64,000 bases of DNA from Leucocoprinus leucothites (taxonomy: Eukaryota > Basidiomycota > Agaricomycetes > Agaricales > Agaricaceae). Made by a program: the position numbers and the translations under genes. Positions within the stretch are counted from its first letter, which is position 1; the number at the start of each line of letters is the position of its first letter. This document shows, in pieces, positions 37,203-48,759 of this stretch. Location of the stretch: contig JAACJO010000010.1 of assembly GCA_013368445.1 (NCBI GenBank), positions 1,612,001 through 1,676,000 on the forward strand. Reading direction: 5' to 3'. The notes below the pieces were generated by a model. It did no database searches. It saw nothing but the letters and a program-made list of their open reading frames with translations, and was not told the DNA's origin.

Positions 37203-39461
37203 TCAAGTTTGACAGATACATTTACTATGAGGCGACTGCGATAAAGTAATCAGAATACTCAGAAAAAAATAACAAGACAGGCAGTTATTTACATGTTGAT
37301 TGTTCATCAGCATAAACCCATCCCTCAACTGCAGAGGGACAGACTCATTCTCTCCATGACCAAAAATCCAGACTTTCTCGGTGTTCATACACCCCGGGAT
37401 CGGACACTTGTCCTTTCGAATAATCTTGTCACGGAGTTCGGCCGGGAGCTGGGAGCACCAGTCACACAATGAGTGGTAATGCGAGGAAACGGGTAATAAT
37501 TGGAAACTCACATTGTCCCTCACCAAATGAGTATTAATTGACCATGGGAAACCGTCATCCAGCAACCCAAGCATTTTGTTGAAGGGAAGCTCCACAACAG
37601 ACATAGCGGTCTGAGGATCAAGCTGATGTGCGCGTACTGTACAAAGTTCCCAAAAGCAAATCAAAACACGGGTGTAGTGGTAGGCGTGCGATCTGCCTTC
37701 CGCCAGAATGGTATCTGAAGGAAACACAGTGTGCGAGGAATCTGCGAGCGACAGTTACGCCACATCAGAGCAAGAAACCCCTGGATTGGTTTGGAAAATA
37801 CGGTACCTGTACTGCGGGAATAAACTTCATGCAGCCACACCAAAAGCTCCCATCGCCACTCAATCAAGAAGTCGCCACAAATATATAGCTCCTTGGACCG
37901 CTGGGGATCGTTTATGAAATCGAGGAATGATACATGGTAGACGTTGATCTTCATAGAAGCAAAATCAGAGCCTCGGAGTTCTATGACTGACTGGATGGAA
38001 GCACAGGTATGACGGAACTGCTCTGCGGAAATGTGGAGGAGATTGGCAATGTTGACTGGAATCAAATTACAAAGGGAATGAAGCAGGAGAATTTTCCGGA
38101 TCGTTGTTCTGGGCTTCAGTGGGATCCGTTCCATGATCAGGATATAGAAAAAGTCCATCTCTACCAACGGGTTATCCACCCCAACTTTAGCAGAGACGTC
38201 CTTCATGAACTCAAGCACAATACGCAGCTGGTCCTTTGGGCCATAAGAGTTGTCGTTCTTGATGAAACGAATCATGGTCGCCACGTAGATCCAAAGCCCA
38301 GCACCATGTTCAACAAGGAGGGCAAGGGCCTCCTCTGATGGCCATGACTCTGGAAGGCCGTAACTCTCCTGGATCTTCTTGAACTCGTCGGTCAGGTAGG
38401 TCAGGATCTCATGATCGATTGCCCGCGATACAGGAAGTTCAATACAAGAACGGACGGGGGACACGGTGACGGAACTCATCGACCGGATGATAGAGTCTTC
38501 GGGTCGGCTGGCGATGAACCAGCGGAAGGGCGTCGTACGTTTGCGAGCAGAGGTTGCGACGATCTGAATAATCTCGCACTGGGCTGCCGTTCCACGGCAC
38601 TCATCCAGCCCATCAATAATCACAACACGCCCATCAAGGCCGCTCTTTGTAATGTCAACCTTACCAAGAGGGTGAACAAGTAAATCCTCGAACTGGGTCG
38701 ATAATGACTTTGTGGCCAGAGCAGGGTCATCGATCATGCACCTGTCGACAATTTCCCGGAATGAGGGGCATATAGCAGCAACTTGATATGCGATTGACGT
38801 AAAGACGCGTCGAGGGTCGTCGCGATCTGCGCTGGAGCGGGAAAAGAAGAGAGTGGCAGCGAGCTTGTTTATGGGCGTCAGGGCTTCGGCACAGCTCTGA
38901 GCAACGGCGGACTTGCCGACGCCAAAGGGACCGTGCATCCAGAGAATGGATTCCTTGTGATCTGAGACTCCCAGTGCCCAGTCGGTGACGAGGGCGATGT
39001 AGTCCTTTCGCGTACCAAGATGACATTTCGGAGGTGGATGGCGAGCGCTGGAGTTGTGGAATGCGTCGGGCATTGAGTACTTGAGGAGTCGTTCGATGCC
39101 TACTTACTACATGAGATCAGTGGTCCAGCACGAGGACACTGTGAAGTTTACCAAAGCCCGCAGGGGAGAAATTTATGAACTGAGGGTTATTGAGGACAAA
39201 ATCATGTGCATGGACATGCGGCGGCGGTGAGGCAACAGTAGGTGCCAGGATGCCAGGAGACAAAGGAGGTGCAATATTCAGAGGCTCCAGATCAGGAGGC
39301 GCAGGAGTAAGGGCCGTGGAAGGCGGGGGAGTGGCAGTCTGAAGGAGCTGTGGAAGAGGCGTAGGTCGAAGAGCGGAAACTTCGGACCGGGTGGAATCCG
39401 AAACCTGGTCGTGGCGCCCAAAGAGTTTAGCAAAAAACTTGCGAGCTGAATATCCAGGCAT
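37203..39461 (-). CDS. NACHT NLR-like STAND protein, copy 2 (open)
   Basis: Five exons (39152-39461, 37807-39099, 37512-37741, 37293-37448, 37203-37235) sum to 2022 nt, giving 673 residues. The NACHT exon has exactly the same length (1293 nt) as in copy 1. It starts MPGYSARKFFAKLFGRHD. The Pro/Ser linker is 32 codons shorter than in copy 1. Walker A is GPFGVGKS and Walker B VVIIDGLDEC; both are complete. The last exon ends early (KCICQT), so the acidic DDSS tail of copy 1 is missing. The same short ending occurs in copies 3-6, so the short form may be the usual one. With copy 1, this is the only family member here with no break. Confidence 0.85.
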
Positions 39462-39899
39462 TGTGTATGCAGGGGGCCGCGGACTGGCAGATGTAGGAGA
39501 AGAGATAACACAAGAACATGCTGGCTGGGTCTGACTGCGTGAGACTACCTATGGACACTATTCTTGGTGACACCAATGGGATGGAGACTGGGTGGCCAAT
39601 GGTGCGGGGTTTGATACGGACGATTCAGATACAAGCTGTTGAAGGCTGCTGAGCACGAACGTTGGAGTTTCTAAGCCAGTTTTTTCAGTTTTGGATGACG
39701 ATGAAGCAAGCCAAACGTGAGGCTTTGAAGCACTAAGGTGCGTGTCACGTGAGGGAACCACAGATTAGACGAAAGTTGTTGATGGGCCTCGTGATGACGT
39801 ACCGTCTTCACCCAAACCTCTCAGATCTCAAGATCTCACCTCCGGTCGACTGCTTTAGGTGATAGACAAGAACTCAGTGGATGTCATATATTTCCAACC

Positions 39900-40900
39900 A
39901 CTTCTCAGCTATCTATTTCGGAGAATCATGGCCACGAATCCTCGTCCTGTGGATCACAAGCATTGGACGTGTGAGCTATATCTTTCGAGGCCTTCGTCGT
40001 CAAAACGAGCTGTAGCGGATTCTACAACAACCCCGAAACCCAAAACCGAACTAGACGACGTCACCATTCTCAACCGCCCCCTACCACCCACAGTCCGAAT
40101 TCTAGGCTGGGCCCCCGTCATACCAATCCTTTTGGCACAATTCTCATGCAAATAACGACATTACAAGTACCCATTCCCTGGATATATCAGTTATGCGCGA
40201 AACCGCTACAAAGCTCTTTAGTGAGCACGATTTTCGAAGTCTGTGTAAGGTCGATGCTCAGAACCAGATTACGGAGTTTAAAGGGATTATCACGAGAGCT
40301 GGTATCGAGTCTGTTCATTCGAATTACAGTGGTGGTGAGGGAAGGGGAGAAGAAATGTATATGTTTAAATCCCTCTCGCCCAACAAAATCCCCCGGGCCT
40401 TGCAGCCCAACAAATCCATCCTGAAGTCCCCTACCCCACATTTCTCAATGCCAAGCAGGCGTCCCGTACTGAAAGCGAGGAACGTGAGCAACGACGTCCA
40501 ACTGACCCCGGGCGTTTTCTCGTTCGCGACGGGTCGTTTGCTGTACTGCCTCCACCACTGCCAGCGAGCACAATTCCCGAGGAGAATGGATTGTTTACGG
40601 ACGCCCACCCAAGAGAGTATGAGTGTCATGAATGTGTCTGCATGACCTGTACGACGTCGGGTGTGCAAAGGCAACCTTTAGCCAGCTTATAAAACTGGAG
40701 GCAGGCTCGCTACTGAAGACGGGTGTGTACAAACGGGTGTGTACAATGCATTCATCGAAGCGTATATGCAGAAGGAAGTCGAAACCCCGGATAACTGGCT
40801 GGGAGAAGTGTTCGATCTCTACGATCTTCCGGAGACCGGCGTAGAACACATTTCTCTGAACAAGATGCCCTGTGAGCTCATGCTCTAAGCCTGAATGCAG
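39900..40900 (+). pseudogene. DEG1/PUS3-RPO41 chimeric pseudogene, unit 2
   Basis: Divergent from NLR2. The left part matches the tRNA pseudouridine synthase DEG1/PUS3: VDHKHWT near the start, PPTVRILGWAPV and FSCK, then MRETATKLFSEHDFRSLCK, QITEFKGIITRAGIESV and MYMF. The catalytic RTDKGV part is deleted. At about 40370 it switches to RPO41 N-terminal sequence (KSILKSPT, then LHDLYDVGCAKATFSQL at about 40640, LETGVY-like and a segment ending near EHISLNK). Several stops and frame changes break it. It cannot encode either enzyme. Confidence 0.75.
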
Positions 40901-40961
40901 TAAGCGGTAGTCTTTTAAAATTCTTTCTGGGCTAACATACGTCCCGAAAAGCAGCTTAATA

Positions 40962-40980
40962 CTCTCTCTCTCTCTCTCTC
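40962..40980. repeat. CT microsatellite
   Basis: A run of about nine and a half CT units directly after the RPO41 remnant of unit 2. Confidence 0.9.
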
Positions 40981-41788
40981 GCATACGTACTATGTATCTC
41001 AGAGTCATTTCATTGAATAACACATACCTGCTTAGATTAGTACTTACCCCTGTTTCTTTCTGAGTTGAAAATAAAATAAAAATAGACGAGATTGCTGCTG
41101 AGTAAGGATTCAATACGCACGATCTACTCGGCAGATAGAATAAAGGATAGAAACACGTACATATAGCGAAACCAAGTCACCATTCGGAGTGTACAGTTGC
41201 ACGTATCATTCACAGCGAGTGTGAGTCTCTCTTTCATATGGAGGATTGAGACATAGATTGATAAAGGTGGCCGACAAGGTACGGCGGGGATTTGCACATT
41301 TAATATGTTCGTTTATCCAGAATAGAGGGACACTTAAATGGGATGGATGCCGTTGCATGGAAGAGACGCAAGGAAATGATAAGCTAAACACTGAAGCGTG
41401 AGTGGCCAACTCAAGGTCTGTAACCAGGATGGAATGCCGCCCATCACAAACCTCCAGGTAAGCAAGGAGGGATTCATTGGTCTTTAGTTGGAAGGAGACA
41501 TACAAGAGATGGAAGGAATGATTCACCAAAGCTGGCGAAATAGCAGGGAAGAATGGGAAGTGACATACAGGCCAAGGTTGATGCACGAAGTTGGCGGACG
41601 GACGTACTTATTTGGCCAATGGACACAAGACGGGCGGCTAACAACAATTTCGTGGATCGGCGATCAGGGTAGCCGGGTATGACAAAAGTTACAATACAAA
41701 CTCCCTCGTTCTTAAATAAACTACCATCGCTAGTACAGATTGACGCAACTGGGGCTATCAGAGCAGAGAAAGAATTGCCAAGCTCGAG

Positions 41789-44059
41789 TCATTCACGTAG
41801 TTGGCAGATACACCTACCGTCAGGCGGCTGAGACAAAGTAATTAGAACACTCAGAGAAATAACAAGACAAGCAATTACTTACATTTGTATTGTTTCCCAC
41901 AGTTAAGTAATCCCCCAACTGCATGGGGACTGTTTCATGCTCTCCATGACCCAAAATCCAGACATTATTAGTATTTGTGCACCCCGGGATCGGACACTTG
42001 TCCTTTCGAATGATCTTGTCACGAAGGTTTGCTTGGAGCTGTAAGCATCAGTCACATAATGAGTGGTAATGCAAGGAAACAAATAGTAATGGAAACCTAC
42101 TTTCTTTCTTACTCGGGTGGCATCAAAATGCCAGGTATAGGTACCCACCAATCTGAGCATTTTGTCAAAGGGAAATTCCGCCATAGACCTGGCAATCTGG
42201 GGATCAAGTTGGTGTGTGGGAGCTTCACAAATTCTCCAAAAGCAAACCAAAACAGAGAAGTAGTGAACGGCGTGGGATCCACCTTCCGGCAGAATGGTAT
42301 CCGAAGGAAACACAATATACGAGGAGTCTACAAGTGGCATCACGCACCCATCAGAATAGGAAACACTGGATGGGTCTGGAAAATACGGTACCTGTACTGC
42401 AGGAACAAACTTCATGCAGCCACACCAAAAGCTTCCGTTGGTACCCAATCGAGAAGTCACCGTAAATACATAGCTCCTTGGACCGCTGGGGATCTGTCAT
42501 AAAATCAAGGAACGATTTGTGGTAGACTTTAATCTTCATGGAAGCAAGATCAGAGCCTTGGAGCTCCATGACTGACTGGATGGAAGCACAGGCACGATGG
42601 AATTGCTCTGTGGAAAGGCCGAGGAGATTGGCAATATTGACTGGTCTCGAAATACCAAAGCGATGGAGCAGAAGGATTTTCCGGACAGTTGTCCGGAGCT
42701 TCAGTGGGATCTGTTCCATGATCAGGGTATAAAAAAGTCCATCTCCGCCAACGGATTGTCCACCCCAGCTTTAGCAGAGACGTTCTTTACGAACTCGAGC
42801 ACAATGCGCAGCTGGTCTTTTGGGCCATAGGAGTTTTCATCCTTGATGAAACGGACCATGGTCGCCACGTAGATCCAAAGCCCAGCACCATGTTTAACAA
42901 GGAGGGCAAGGGCCTCCTCCGATGGCCATGACCCGGGAAGGCCGTAACTCTCCTGGATCTCCTTAAGCTCATCGGTCAGGTAGGTTAGGATCTCGTGGTC
43001 GATTGCCCGCGATACAGGAAGTTCAATGCAGGAACGAATGGGGGACACGGCCGCGGAATTCATGGTCCGGATGATAACGTCTTCAGGCCGGCTGGTGATG
43101 AACCAGCGGAAGGGCGTCGTACGATTGTGAGTGGAAGTTGCGATGATTTGAATAATCTCGCACTGGGCTGCCGTTCCACGGCACTCATCCAGTCCATCAA
43201 TAATCACAACACGTCCATCAAGACCTCTGTCTGCAGTGTTAACCCTCCCAAGGGGGTGAACAAGCAAGTCCTCGAACTGGGTTGATAGTGACTTTGTCGC
43301 AAGAGCAGGGTCATCGATCATGCGCTTGTCAACAATTTCACGGAATGAGGGGCATATAGCAGCAACCTGATATGCGATCGACGTGAAGACGCGTCGAGGG
43401 TCGTCGCGATTTGCATTGGAGCGGGAAAAGAAGAGGGTGGCAACGAGCTTGTTCATGGGCACCAGGGCCTCGGCGCAGCTCTGCGCAACGGCAGACTTGC
43501 CAATGCCAAAGGGGCCTCGCATCCAGAGAATTGGTTCCTTGCGATCTGAGACTCCCAGTGCCCAGTCGTTGACGAGAGCGATGTAATCTTTTCGGGTACC
43601 AAGATGGCATTTTGGGGGTGGGTAGCGAGCACTGGAGTTGTGGAATGCGTCCGGGATTGAGTGCTTGAGGAGTCGTTCAATGCCTATTTACTACATGAGA
43701 TCAGCAGTCTAGCTTGAGTGCAATGCGAAGCCCACCAAAGCCCCCAGAGGAGAAATGAGTGAACTGAGGGTTATTGAGGATGAAATCATGTGCGTTACGG
43801 AACATTTCACGCGCATGGTCATATCGCAGTGGTGAGGAAGTGGTAGGTGGTAGGATAGCAGGAGACGAAGTAGGAGGTGTGGAATTCAGAGACTCTGGGT
43901 CATGAAGTGCAGAGTAGTGGCTGTGGAGGGTGGGGGATTGGCAGGCAGAAGAAGCTGTGGAAGAGGCAAAGTGGTTGGAGGTGAAGAAACAGGCAGTTGC
44001 TGAGGCAGAGGTGTAGGTTGAGGCGCAGGAACATTAGACTGGATGGAATTTTCAGGCAT
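41789..44059 (-). pseudogene. NACHT NLR-like STAND protein, copy 3 (two frameshifts)
   Basis: The exon plan equals copies 1 and 2 (43736-44059, 42392-43683, 42101-42327, 41883-42038, 41789-41827). The first exon is one base off phase: near 43905-43925 the frame shifts after STAT. The NACHT exon is 1292 instead of 1293 nt because one base is missing at the T-run in MDFF, about 42737-42743. The N-terminus is also shortened to MPENSIQ, lacking the KxFxKLFG motif. Walker A GPFGIGKS and Walker B VVIIDGLDEC are intact. Otherwise it is little diverged, so it is either a recent pseudogene or carries two sequencing errors at homopolymer-like sites. Confidence 0.82.
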
Positions 44060-44459
44060 GGTATGCGGAGGGGAACGTAGACTGGCGGACGTAGGAGGAG
44101 AGAGTGGAGGCTGACTATTGCATGACACCCATGTACATCAAAGATCAAGAGAACACACCGAGTACTATTCTTGGTGACATTGGATGGCCGTTAATGCAGA
44201 GTTCGATTCTCCTTTTGACATAAACGATTCATCTGAGCAAGAACACCGGAATTTCCAAGTTTATTCTTTCAGTTTTGGATGACGATGGAGCAAGTCAAAA
44301 ATGAAGCACTAAGGGTGCGTGAGAGAGCCCGAAAGTTATTGACACCTCTTGTGATGACTTACCATCTTCACCCCAACGTCTCCCTCATCCCTCGTCGACT
44401 GCTTTAGGCGATGGACAAGAGCTCCAAATTTCAACTGCTTATAAACTATTATATTTAAT

Positions 44460-45290
44460 GCGAATTCTCGTCACGAGCATTGGACACGCGAGCTGGATCT
44501 TTCAGAGTTCTAGCTCTGGTCATTCGATACAGGGACTCCAACAAACAAGACATTGTTGTCAAAAAGGCCTCCGACGACGTTCAGTTTGAACACGCTACAT
44601 CGATCTCGACGTCCTGGGTTCCACGCCATGGAAGATCAACCGCACGGTCTTTGACGTAGTGACCCAGGAATGGAAATTGAATGAACGCTTGGGCATGGCT
44701 CCGCCTGCTGCTTACAATAAACTTGCGGTTGAGGAACCGGAGAACGTAACTACAGATATGAAGGCGAGGAGTGTGTATTTGCAGAGGTTGAGGGTGTATA
44801 ATCAGGACAAGATGAATAATCATTTGGATAAGCGTAGTATGAACTATGAACTAGAGAGCACTCGGGCTGTGAACTGGCAATTTTTTTAATGAAAGGGACG
44901 TGGAGTTGATGTTCTTTCGACAGTTGATGGTATACTTTTCTTTCCACATAACCTCAATTTCCGTGGTCGTGCATACCCTGTGCCTGCACACCTCAATCAC
45001 ATTAGCGACAATTTGTGTAGTGACTTGTCACATTCGCTGAAACAAAATCCACATCGTTAACTTGTATGGCTACGACGAGACCAATTTCGACGAACGAGCA
45101 CACTGAACAGATCCGCGAAACGGGCACGAACCCTCTCAACAGCCCAAGGCAGTGATTATCGGCTGGCGGCTCATAGTAGTTCCTCGCTGCATCAATGCAG
45201 TTCAATGCAGTCTTGGAATGCGGGAATTCGTATACTTTCGAGTTAAATTTACCTGTGCATCAGGATTGGGAGAGCTGAATGTATTGGTGG
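44460..45290 (+). pseudogene. DEG1 tip fused to RPO41 fragment, unit 3
   Basis: It begins with the DEG1 N-terminal tip (HEHWTRELDLS at about 44470-44505) and jumps directly to RPO41: an STPWKINR-like segment, WKLNERLGMAPPAAYNKL, MKARSVYLQRLRVYNQ and VNWQFF. Then come frame-broken pieces matching [29 protein letters not shown] and finally LPVHQDG at about 45260. These are thumb/palm-side segments of T7-like mitochondrial RNA polymerase. Multiple stops are present. Confidence 0.75.
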
Positions 45291-46023
45291 CTTCGAGTTT
45301 GATATATGACCCAGTCGTCAAGTTTAGACGGGTTCCTTGTAGTGAAGAGAGTACAAAAGAGCCTCAAAGATATTAAGATCAGAGGATCAGCCAAGTTATC
45401 ATTGAGAGTGTGCGATCACGCATACCGTTGACAATGAGTGTGAGTCTCTTTCCCATGGAGGGTTGAGAGACACAGACCGCCGGAGGTGGCCGACACGGTG
45501 TAACAAGCACCCGCACATTGTTTATTCACAATGGAGTGGCATGTAAATGAGTGGATACCGCTGTACGAGAGAGGTGTAAGGAAAGTACCAAACCAAACAC
45601 TGAAAGCTGTGAACGAACGGTGAGTGATCAATTCAAGGTCTGTAACCAGAATGGAACGGCGCCCATGATAAACTTCTAGGTAAGCAGGGAGGGATGCCTC
45701 AGTCTTTAGTTGGAACGAGACGTGTGAGAGATATGGTTCACCAAGACTGACGAAATAACATAGAGGAAATAGGGAGTGACGTGTAGGCCAAGGTTGGTGG
45801 GCGGACGTACTTATTTGGGCCAGTGGACACCAAAAGGCATGCTCACATCAAATTTGCGAATTAATGGTCGGGACAGTCGGATATGGAAAAAATTGCAAAC
45901 TCCTTCACTCTAAGATAAAATACTGTCACCAGTACAGATTAACGCAACTGAGACCATTAGGACAGGAAGATTGTGGAATGCGAATCATCTTCATCAATAT
46001 CCCCAATGTTACTCTCTTGCCTC

Positions 46024-48354
46024 TCAGTATTGAGTTTGGCAAATACATCTACGATGAAGCGGCTGAGATAAAGCAATCAGAACACTCAAAGAAATAACAA
46101 GACAAGTAATTACTTACATTTTCATTGTTTATCAGCATAAACGCACTCCCCGACTGCCTAGGGACTGATTCATTCTCTCCATGACCCAAAATCCAGACTT
46201 CCTCGGTGTTTGTGCACCCCGGGATCAGACACTTGCCCTTTCGAATGACCTTGTCACGAAGATTGGCCGGGAGCTGCAGGCACCAAGTCACATAATGAGC
46301 GGCCATGTGAGAAAACAAATAGTATTGAAAACTTACATTGTTTCTGATCAAAAGAGCATTAATCGGCCGCCGAAAACCATTATCCACCAACCCAAGCATT
46401 TTATTGAAGGGAAGTTCCGCAAGAGACATAGCAGTCTGGGGATCAAGCTGGTGCACCAGTAATTTACAAAGCTCCCAAAAGCAAATCAAAACGTAGAAGT
46501 AATGACTGGTGTGTGATCTACCTTCCGGCAAAATGGTATCTGAAGGAAACACAATGTGCGAGGAATCTGCGAGTGATACCGTACTCTGTCAGAGCAAGAA
46601 ACACTGGATGGGTTTTGAAAAATACGGTACCTGCACTGCGGGAACAAACTTCATGCAGCCACGCCAAAAGCTCCCGTCGCAGCCCAATCAAGAGATCGCC
46701 GTGAATACATAGCTCCTTGGACCGCTGGGGATCTCTCATGAACTCGAGGAATGACGCATGATAAAAGTTTATGTCCATGTGATCGAGATCAGAGCCTTGG
46801 AGCTCCATGACTGACTGGATGGAAGCACAGGTATGACGGAACTACTCTGCAGAAAGGTGGAGGATATCGGCAATAACGAATGGCCCCCAGTTACTGAAGG
46901 AACGGACCAGGAGAATTTTCCGGAGCGTTGCCCTGAGCTTCAGTGGGATCCGTTGTATAATCAGGGTATAGAAAAAGTCCATCTCTGCCAACGGGTTGCC
47001 TACCTCAACCTTAGCAGAGACGTCCTTTGCAAAATCAACCACAATGCGTAGCTGGTCTTGGGGACCATAAGAGTTTTCATCCTGAATGAAACGGACCATG
47101 GTCGCCACATAGATCCAAAGCCCAGCACCTCATTCAACAAGGAGGGCAAGGGCCTCCTCCGATGGCCATGACTCTGGAAGGCTGTAACTCTCCTGGATCT
47201 TCTTGAACTCGTCGGTCAGGTAGGTTAGGATCTCGTGATCGATTGCCCATGATACAGGAAGTTCAATACGGGAACAAACGGGGTACACGGTAGCGGAATT
47301 CATCGACCGGATGATAGAGTCTTCAGGTCGGCTGGTGATGAACCAGCGGAACGGCGTCGTACGTTTGCGAGCAGAGGTTGCGATGATCTGGATAATTTCG
47401 CACTGAGCTGCCGTGGAATGGCACTCATCCAGCCCATCGATAATTACAGTACACCCATCGAGACCACTCTCTGCAATGTCAACCCTAGCAAGGGGGTGAA
47501 CGAGCAAGTCCTCGAACTGGGTCGATAATGACTTTGTGGCGAGAGTAGGGTCATCGATCATGCGCCTGTCGACGATTTCACGGAATGAGGGGCATGTGGC
47601 GGCAACTTGATACGCTATGGACGTAAAGACACGTCGAGGGTCGTCGCGATCCGCGTTGGAGCGGGAAAAGAAGAGGGTAGCAGCTAGCTTGTTCATCGGT
47701 GCCAGGGCCTCGGCACAGCTCTGCGCAACCACAGACTTACCAATGCCAAAGGGACCGCGCATCCAGAGAATGGGTTCCTTGCGATCTGAGACTCCCAGTG
47801 CCCAACCGGAGACGAGGGCGATGTAATCCTTTCGGGTACCAAGATGGCATTTTGGGGGTGGGTAGCGGGCGCTGGAGTTGTGGAATGCATCCGGCATTGA
47901 GTGGTTGAGTAGTTCTTTGATGCCTGGTTGCTACGTGAGTTCAGTGGTCCAGCTCGAAGGTGCTGTGAACCTCACCAGAAGCCCCAGGGGAGGAATGAAT
48001 GAACTGAGGACTATTGAAGACGAAATCATGAGCATGGACATGTGACGGCGGTGAGGCAACGGTAGGTGGCAGGATGGTGGGAGATGAAGTAGGAGGTGCA
48101 GGATTCAGAGGCCCCGGATTAGGAAGCTCAAGGGTAGGGGCTGTGGAAGGTAGGGCAGTGGCAGGCGGGGAGATAACAAGCTGAACAAGCTGGGTAGACT
48201 GTGGAAGAGGCGAAGAGGGGAGAGGTGAGGAGGCATATGTTTGCTGAGGTAGCGGTGTAGGTTGAAGAGCAGGAGCTTCAGAGTGAGTGGAATTTGCAGC
48301 CCGGTCGTGGTGGCCAAAGAGTTTAACAAAAATATTGCGAGAGTGTCCAGGCAT
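46024..48354 (-). pseudogene. NACHT NLR-like STAND protein, copy 4 (two in-frame stops)
   Basis: The exons are recognisable from MPGHSRNIFVKLFGHHD (48354) to the short KCxCQT-like C-terminus at 46024. Walker A GPFGIGKS and an altered Walker B (TVIIDGLDEC) are present. A TGA at 47130-47132 replaces the His codon in LVEHGAG, and a TAG at 46842-46844 replaces the Gln in LSAEQF (CAG to TAG). A product would stop after the NACHT core. The tail with KCLIPGC and VWILGHGE is still readable at 46130-46260. Confidence 0.88.
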
Positions 48355-48759
48355 TGTGTGCGGAAGGGGACATGGACTGGTGGATGTAGAGGAGAAGAGA
48401 ATGGAGGCTGACTATCGCGAGATGCCCATATATATCAGATCACGAGAACACAATTACGAGAGACCACACATGGGCACTATTCTTGGTGACGCTGGGTGAC
48501 CATTAGTACAGAGTGACACTCCTTTTGATGTGGGCAATTCGTCTGGGCAAGAACATCGTAGTTTCTAAATACATACTTTCAGTTTTGGATGACGGTGGAA
48601 CAAACCAAAAGCGCTAAGGGTACGTGAGAGAACCGAAATTTAGACCAAGTTATTGATGGGCCTCATGATGACGTACCACCTTCAGCCCTGGTCAACTACC
48701 TTAGGCAATGGACAAGAACTCCAAATCTCAACAGTTTATCAATTATAATATTTCGGAGA

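Larger units (their letters stand above)
36786..40900. repeat. NLR segmental unit 2
   Basis: Second repeat of the block. The 3' flank (36790-37200) aligns with 41170-41790 and 45380-46020: AGTGTACA, then GAGCGTGAGCCTCTCTTTCA and the GATGGATGCCGCTGCATGG stretch. The NLR follows, then a DEG1-RPO41 chimera. Spacing and order equal those of units 3-6. Confidence 0.8.
41150..45290. repeat. NLR segmental unit 3
   Basis: Third repeat of the block: 3' flank 41170-41788, NLR3, then a short DEG1 tip fused to RPO41. The flank keeps the motif ACGTACTTATTTGGCCA at about 41603, which recurs at about 45804 and (as a variant) 51684. Confidence 0.8.

Noticed and set aside
38727..39026. Open frames in alternative phases over the NACHT exons (also 30522-30791, 43338-43610, 29214-29552, 38411-38683)
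   Set aside because: Shadows of the NLR reading frame. They recur in every copy only because the coding strand is conserved.
41206..41586. 126-codon minus-strand frame in the unit 3 flank
   Set aside because: The equivalent flanks of units 2, 4 and 5 do not keep this frame open, and no motif is recognisable.
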